In this document: in pieces, positions 59,457 through 64,000 of the stretch
Layout: the number at the start of each line of letters is the position of its first letter
Position numbering within the stretch: the first letter of the stretch is position 1
Source: Trichomonas vaginalis G3
Lineage: Eukaryota > Parabasalia > Trichomonadida > Trichomonadidae
NCBI RefSeq assembly: GCF_026262505.1
Contig: NC_067204.1
Coordinates: forward strand, 2,079,797 to 2,143,796
Direction of reading: 5' to 3'
Length of the DNA: 64,000 nucleotides
Program-made: the position numbers and the translations under genes
Notes under the pieces: model-generated
What the model saw: the letters and a program-made list of their open reading frames with translations, nothing else
What the model was told of the DNA's origin: nothing
Databases searched by the model: none

Positions 59457-60104
59457 TTATTTTAAGCAACGTGGCTTTAAGTTATAACCACCACAAATCT
59501 TTGTTAAAATGTAATAAATAATTACAAGTAAAATAATGCCCCAGAAAGCAAGGGATTTGTATCGCGCGCATCTCATCTTATTTTTCAGGTTTGTCGCTTG
59601 GTTCTTAAAGTCTACAGATGTAGATAAAAGATCTTCTGTTTTATTGGAGAGATTTTCCAGATCTTCTCCTCTAGAAATAGCTTTTTGCATCGAATCAGTC
59701 ATGATTCTTGTTGTTTGTTCCATTTCTCTCTTAATTTTCTCTGCCTTATTATTACTTGTTGAAATATCGTCCAAGACTGCTCTGAATAAGTCGGCTGTTT
59801 GAGTAGAAAGGCCATTTGGTCCGGCTCTCTTTGATGCTTCGTAGAAACTTAAATACCATCTATCAGACAATTTATCCAAATATTGCAGTGGTATAGATGA
59901 TGGATCATCTGCACTAGAAGCACATATGAAAACAAGTGAATTTTTCTTGAGAAATGTGAAAATAAAACGATTCATCCTTCTTTGTTCATTTTTTTCAAGT
60001 GGAGTCTCCAAAAGCTTCTGAGCTTCTCTATTTAAATCTGTTCCATCTGGTGAGTATGTAGCAATGATTGTCTGGCCACGTGCAACAGCTGTATATGAAA
60101 TCAT
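59457..60104 (-). CDS. Longin-domain R-SNARE (VAMP7-like) 2
   Basis: 215 aa from ATG 60104 (MISYTAVARGQTIIATYSPD). Longin domain about 1-110, SNARE helix about 118-178 with zero-layer Arg at 145 (KAISRGEDLENLS), tail anchor about 184-201 (SLAFWGIILLVIIYYIL) and a short lumenal KICGGYNLKPRCLK tail. Same length and plan as the SNARE at 51085 but clearly diverged in sequence, so an old duplication or independent family members. Confidence 0.92.
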   Translation of the reverse strand: MISYTAVARGQTIIATYSPDGTDLNREAQKLLETPLEKNEQRRMNRFIFTFLKKNSLVFICASSADDPSSIPLQYLDKLSDRWYLSFYEASKRAGPNGLSTQTADLFRAVLDDISTSNNKAEKIKREMEQTTRIMTDSMQKAISRGEDLENLSNKTEDLLSTSVDFKNQATNLKNKMRCARYKSLAFWGIILLVIIYYILTKICGGYNLKPRCLK

Positions 60105-61003
60105 CGAAGAATTTTTTGAATGTCAAAACCTTTTTTTCATAAATTTTCAATGTTTTCATATTTTAAACCACAATACAAAGTACTCCGCTATGATTATTTG
60201 AATATCAAACGTAAAGCATTTAAAATATCAAATTTCCTATCTTTGCAGATATGAAAGAATTTGATTCATATTGTTTACTTGTAAAAATTACCAAAGTTGA
60301 ATAATTTACAAAAATTTTGTGATAAAATCTAGAAGTCCGTTGTTCCATTTTAGGGTTGTTAGATTCCCGACGATAGGTGTCTTGGAAGATTTGCCTGGTG
60401 TCATCATAGTGTCTTTAGATCAAAAATTTTATTTTGGAGTTAGTTTTATTGATTTTTCAATAAAAAACATTTCTAAAACAAGAAAATAAAACGATAAAAT
60501 ATTTATATTTTATATAAGGATCTTATATATTTAAAATAAATATCATTTTATTTTTTTCATTGGTGTCTGTCAAACCATAATACACTATTCAAAAATTCAA
60601 TGTGTCTTGCGGTTTCAAAAGAACCTTCAAATTGAACGATAGCACAGACACTATTGAATTTTACCCATTTTATTTAGTTTTTACCCTTTTTATTTTTAAG
60701 AATTAATGACTGAAACAGCCGTTTTGCTATGACCTCAATCACTTTTATTTATTATTTTAAATATTATTTAATTTTATTATTTGAATAGGCCAACTTATAT
60801 TTGAGAAGCTCAATTTGAGACCACTTAATACATTGAAATATCATAAATATTGAAATATTAAAAAGTGTATTTCAAAATATTGAAATTATAAAAATTTATA
60901 ATACTGAAATTGAGACAAATTAATAAATTCAATGTGTTTTTTTTGAAATAACTCTCAAATATTATTTTTTTGTTTATTATGATGAATAAATATGATTGCT
61001 TTA
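60105..61003. other. AT-rich intergenic region
   Basis: 0.9 kb with no supported gene. Near 60590 and 60650 the words CACTATT(C/G)AA recur around an ATTGAACG core, possibly a degraded repeat. Confidence 0.35.
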
Positions 61004-61010
61004 GTCAATC

Positions 61011-62061
61011 TAAGGGTTTCGTTTTGCTAAAATTGTCACTTTTATAGCATATTTGTTTTTGGATGTTTTGCGAAACCAAAAAAAAAAAAACTATGATATA
61101 CAATGTGTGTGTAAAGAAAATACTTTATTTACTAGTTAAAAAATCATTTGGTATTGATCAAGTTATTTTTTCTGGATAAGATATTATATGGATAATTGGA
61201 TAGAAAATACAATTATATAATCTTGTACCTGGTTTAATTAAGCTAATTGTCATCAGAAACTTGTAATTTTTATGAATTTCAGATTTTCTTTCATTACTGC
61301 TTTTCTATAGGAAGTTCTTATTTACGTTATAAAGTATGATATTTACAAATATCAAGTTATCGTGTTTTTTGAGAAATTATGAGAAACAAACAAAAATGAA
61401 AAAGATAGGAATAGCAATGAATAGTGATGTGGGTATAGAAAATGTAAGAGATATGAATGCAAAGCAATCAGTATTTAGGACATTGACCATAGATTTCGAA
61501 AAAAAAATGCTGCATATTGAGCGAAAACTATGATTATATTATAAGGCTGTCATTTAAAGCATAATGAAACTATTCCCTTTTCATTTTAATCGAATAAGAT
61601 AGTAAAGATTTTTGAATTAGCTAGAAACTGATGAGATGTTTTCACAAATCAGATTTTTAATCTCTATAATGCATAATTCACTCAATATCTCAATTTTGAT
61701 ATTGCGAGATATTTTTGCTATCGGTTTCGCAATTTTGACACAATAGCAAGAGGGTTCTATGAGCATTATTATCAACGTAGAATCTGAATATCATATCAGA
61801 AAATGTCGCAAATCTGACATTTACCGACAAAATAGCAAAAATAATTGAATACTTTTCGCAAAAACTTTAAAAATCGATAAAAATATGAAATATAGATATT
61901 AAAGAGACTTTTTATATAATATTCATAAAGATTTTCCAAAAATATGATACCGCAAAATTAAAAAAGTGACGTCTTGAGTGGAGTCAAAGGTCGAAATTGC
62001 TAGCGAAATGTTTTTTAGCGAAATTGCGTATTGTACGTTTTTTCGCAAAACGAAACCCTTA
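61011..62061. mobile_element. Non-autonomous DNA transposon (MITE-like), 1051 bp
   Basis: Inverted ends TAAGGGTTTCGTTTTGC at 61011-61027 and its reverse complement GCAAAACGAAACCCTTA at 62045-62061. Flanked by GTCAATC at 61004-61010 and 62062-62068, a 7-bp target duplication. The tip TAAGG fits the YARNG form of hAT ends, but the duplication is one base short of the hAT norm; a MULE-type origin is also possible. The inside is AT-rich with repeated GCGAAATTG-like words and one 65-codon ORF (61336-61533), no transposase. Confidence 0.85.
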
Positions 62062-62068
62062 GTCAATC

Positions 62069-62467
62069 ATAAAAACTAATTTAAGTTTAAAATAATGAAA
62101 GGATAATTTGATCGTTTTTTAAAATACAATTATTTTTGATGATTTGTAAGAATCTTTGAAAAGAATATAATATAGGTTCTATTTTTGTAAAATTTATCCA
62201 AATCATGTATTACATAAATTACGATTAAAACGATGAAAGAACCAAAAAGTGTGTTTTGTGTTTTGTTGTTGCGTGTTGGATGCGGGATCCTGTTATTTCC
62301 GAAATCGACAAAAAATTTGGAAATTTAATTTCCGAAATCGAAATTATATTAATGTTTTCAATATTCTTATATCAAAATGATTAAAGTTCATTAAGAGAAA
62401 AACAATTCTTCTTCTTCAATCTATTGGCGCATTTATTTCTACACGCCAATAAGGAAGGGAAAATTAT
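62069..62467. other. AT-rich intergenic region
   Basis: No gene. Contains TATTGGCG/CGCCAATA arms with a 14-nt loop near 62422-62452. Confidence 0.35.
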
Positions 62468-62485
62468 AAGACACCATGGTGTCTT
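62468..62485. promoter_or_regulatory. 18-bp perfect palindrome
   Basis: AAGACACCATGGTGTCTT. It lies 12 bp upstream of the start of the open Pmp-like frame and contains the only nearby ATG, which leads to a stop after six codons. Confidence 0.55.
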
Positions 62486-62496
62486 CAAAACGCTAA

Positions 62497-63510
62497 TTTT
62501 TGATATTTTTAACAACCCTAATTCCATTTGATTCTTGGACTTATTTTTACCAAACAGAGAATCAGCCAGATCCAGTCACATGCATCAATTGCTCCGTACC
62601 TGTCAACAATCAAGAGTGTTTTGTTTTACTCAGTTTCTTCTTTGACTTCAAAGAAGGTGCAATCAAATATTCATCTGACAACATCAAAGTATTACATTCG
62701 GAATGCAACTTTAATAACAACACAAGTACAAGTAATGGTGGCAGTGTTTATTTTAGCTGCAGCAGTTCTTTTGTTCAACACAAAATTTGTTCCTTATCTT
62801 CACAAACAACTGCAGGTGATTGCGGTGGTCATCACTCCTATTCAGATTGTGAAGATTCAACCAAACTAAATTTTGTCTATGATTCATCAATTTGTCTTTG
62901 TGGAAACGAAAAACTAATATCAACAATATCTGTAATATATGGAAATGTTTCTATTCGATCATCGAATATCAGTCAATGCATAGCAAGTTATTCCTCAGGT
63001 TATGCACTTTATGATTCAGCATCAGTTTCATTTTGTACAATTGAAAATACAACATGCAACCCTGAATCTCAGTTGTTAGCTCATGTGAACGAGAAAACAT
63101 ATTTTGTTTCTTTTTGCAACATTTTGAAAAACAAAGTGAGTACAACATCTTATGGAATAATTTGTTGTGTTGGAATTATAACAATTGAAAACTGTTCTAT
63201 ATTTGGAAATGATGGTCCATCAGGATTTAATCTTTTTTACAATGATGGATCATCATTTACAGTTAAAAATTGTTATGTTCAGAGTACTCCATCTATTCCA
63301 AATGATATTACTATGGATAATATCAAAACAGAAGAAAAATATTTAAATTTATCTCATTTATCTACATCTAATTGCGAAGCTTTAATTCCTATGGTTAATA
63401 ATGGTGAAAATAAAATAATAAAAGAAGAAGATGACACATTTGATCCAGAATATATTAAATTTATTCGATCTTTAATAGTTCCTTTATCATCTCCTAATAA
63501 ACAATCATAG
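62497..63510 (+). pseudogene. Pmp-like / parallel beta-helix surface protein, start-less
   Basis: 337 codons open after a stop at 62494-62496; no in-frame ATG near the 5' end, so it is 5'-truncated or the first exon is not visible. Cys/Asn/Ser-rich with short beta-helix rungs: CNFNNNTSTSNGGSVYFSC, SSNISQCIASYSSGYALYDS, IIC.VGIITIENCSIFGN. This pattern is typical of the large trichomonad Pmp-like and related surface families. No C-terminal transmembrane segment; it ends in an acidic stretch and IRSLIVPLSSPNKQS. Probably a family fragment. Confidence 0.6.
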
Positions 63511-63719
63511 TATCAATCAAACAATGCTTAATATATAATATTATACTGTTTTGTTTATAATTAATTTTTTTTTTAATAAGATGAACTTTGGTATATAATA
63601 ACATAATTAGTATATTATTATATCATTATGAGACACAAATTATTATATCTCCTCATTTCATTTAATTTTTTGAAAATCATAGAGGTAAAGTACAAAACAA
63701 TTTTTTATTTATTTAGAAA
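63511..63719. other. Intergenic region
   Basis: 209 bp, AT-rich, with ATTAATATAT-like runs; nothing recognised. Confidence 0.4.
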
Positions 63720-64000
63720 CTAAACTTGTTTAACATTACTCAATCGAAATACCATGTTAACACAGTTGATGTATAGTTGTCGTGCATCAGCAAAAAGTGT
63801 TGAGTTGTTGATAACACCGAACTTTTCGAGAGAAAGAGCAGCACTGATAGCGTTGTTCGGAGGAGATGTGACAAGAAGACCAAGGAAGATAGGTTCAATA
63901 TCACTTTGGTCAACTCTTTTCTCAAGTTCTTTCTTCACGCGATAAAGGAGACTGTTGATGTCGAGAGGACAGAGTTTGTCAGAGATGGATTCAACTGATG
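63720..64000 (-). CDS. 3' end of an unknown gene running off the window
   Basis: An open frame enters at 64000 and stops at 63720: 93 codons, ending VFRLSNVKQV. It contains PLDINSLLYRVKKELEKRVD and FLGLLVTSPPNNAISAALSL. The latter faintly recalls the winged-helix/ratchet stretch of DEAH-box helicases (LL..P.....A...L...G), but the short C-terminus argues against a full helicase tail. No ATG in view, so the start is outside. The base and codon use is gene-like. Confidence 0.65.
   Translation of the reverse strand, partial: SVESISDKLCPLDINSLLYRVKKELEKRVDQSDIEPIFLGLLVTSPPNNAISAALSLEKFGVINNSTLFADARQLYINCVNMVFRLSNVKQV

Overview
The window is protist nuclear DNA, most likely Trichomonas vaginalis or a close parabasalid. 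The reasons are AT-rich, nearly intron-free genes with very short intergenic leaders, a host gene (51085) with a TCATA initiator-like start site, large protein-primed-polymerase Polinton/Maverick elements with sub-kilobase terminal inverted repeats, and a Pmp-like Cys/Asn/Ser-rich surface-protein fragment.

Region 1 (1-17039) is the right-hand part of Polinton copy A; its left end lies outside the window. It has the 3' part of a family-B DNA polymerase, a 3.6 kb variable cassette not found in copy B, a KilA-N gene, a block of replication/packaging/capsid-type genes on the minus strand, and a 300-aa terminal gene beside the end. Copy A is an old, heavily broken fossil with several dozen breaks; only a few small ORFs and the terminal gene are still open.

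Region 2 (17040-19209) is 2.2 kb of AT-rich host spacer with a 71-bp tandem repeat and three consecutive strong hairpins.

Region 3 (19210-44786) is a full-length Polinton, copy B, of about 25.5 kb. It lies head-to-head with copy A, has terminal inverted repeats of about 0.8-0.9 kb and A/T homopolymers at both tips, and a probable AAATT target duplication. Its terminal repeats are almost identical and many genes are still open (polymerase B, integrase, packaging ATPase, two KilA-N regulators, HNH nuclease, a phage-tail-like fibre, several virion-type proteins). It is therefore much younger than copy A, but it is broken at roughly one to two dozen places, mostly in the capsid block and a DNA methyltransferase relic. 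Nearly all element genes share one short motif, TTTTTA then 10-11 nt then ATG. The KilA-N genes and the element ends carry a dyad-rich GGTGA/TCACC module.

Region 4 (44787-64000) is host chromosome: 120-bp tandem repeats with a duplicated perfect three-way-junction sequence, two decayed members of an unknown gene family, a tRNA-like relic, a Rab-family GTPase, a longin R-SNARE, a 2437-aa BEACH/WD40 protein, a second longin R-SNARE, a 1.05 kb non-autonomous DNA transposon with inverted repeats, a start-less Pmp-like fragment, and the 3' end of a gene running off the window. The Rab, two R-SNAREs and BEACH protein form an accidental or meaningful cluster of membrane-traffic genes.
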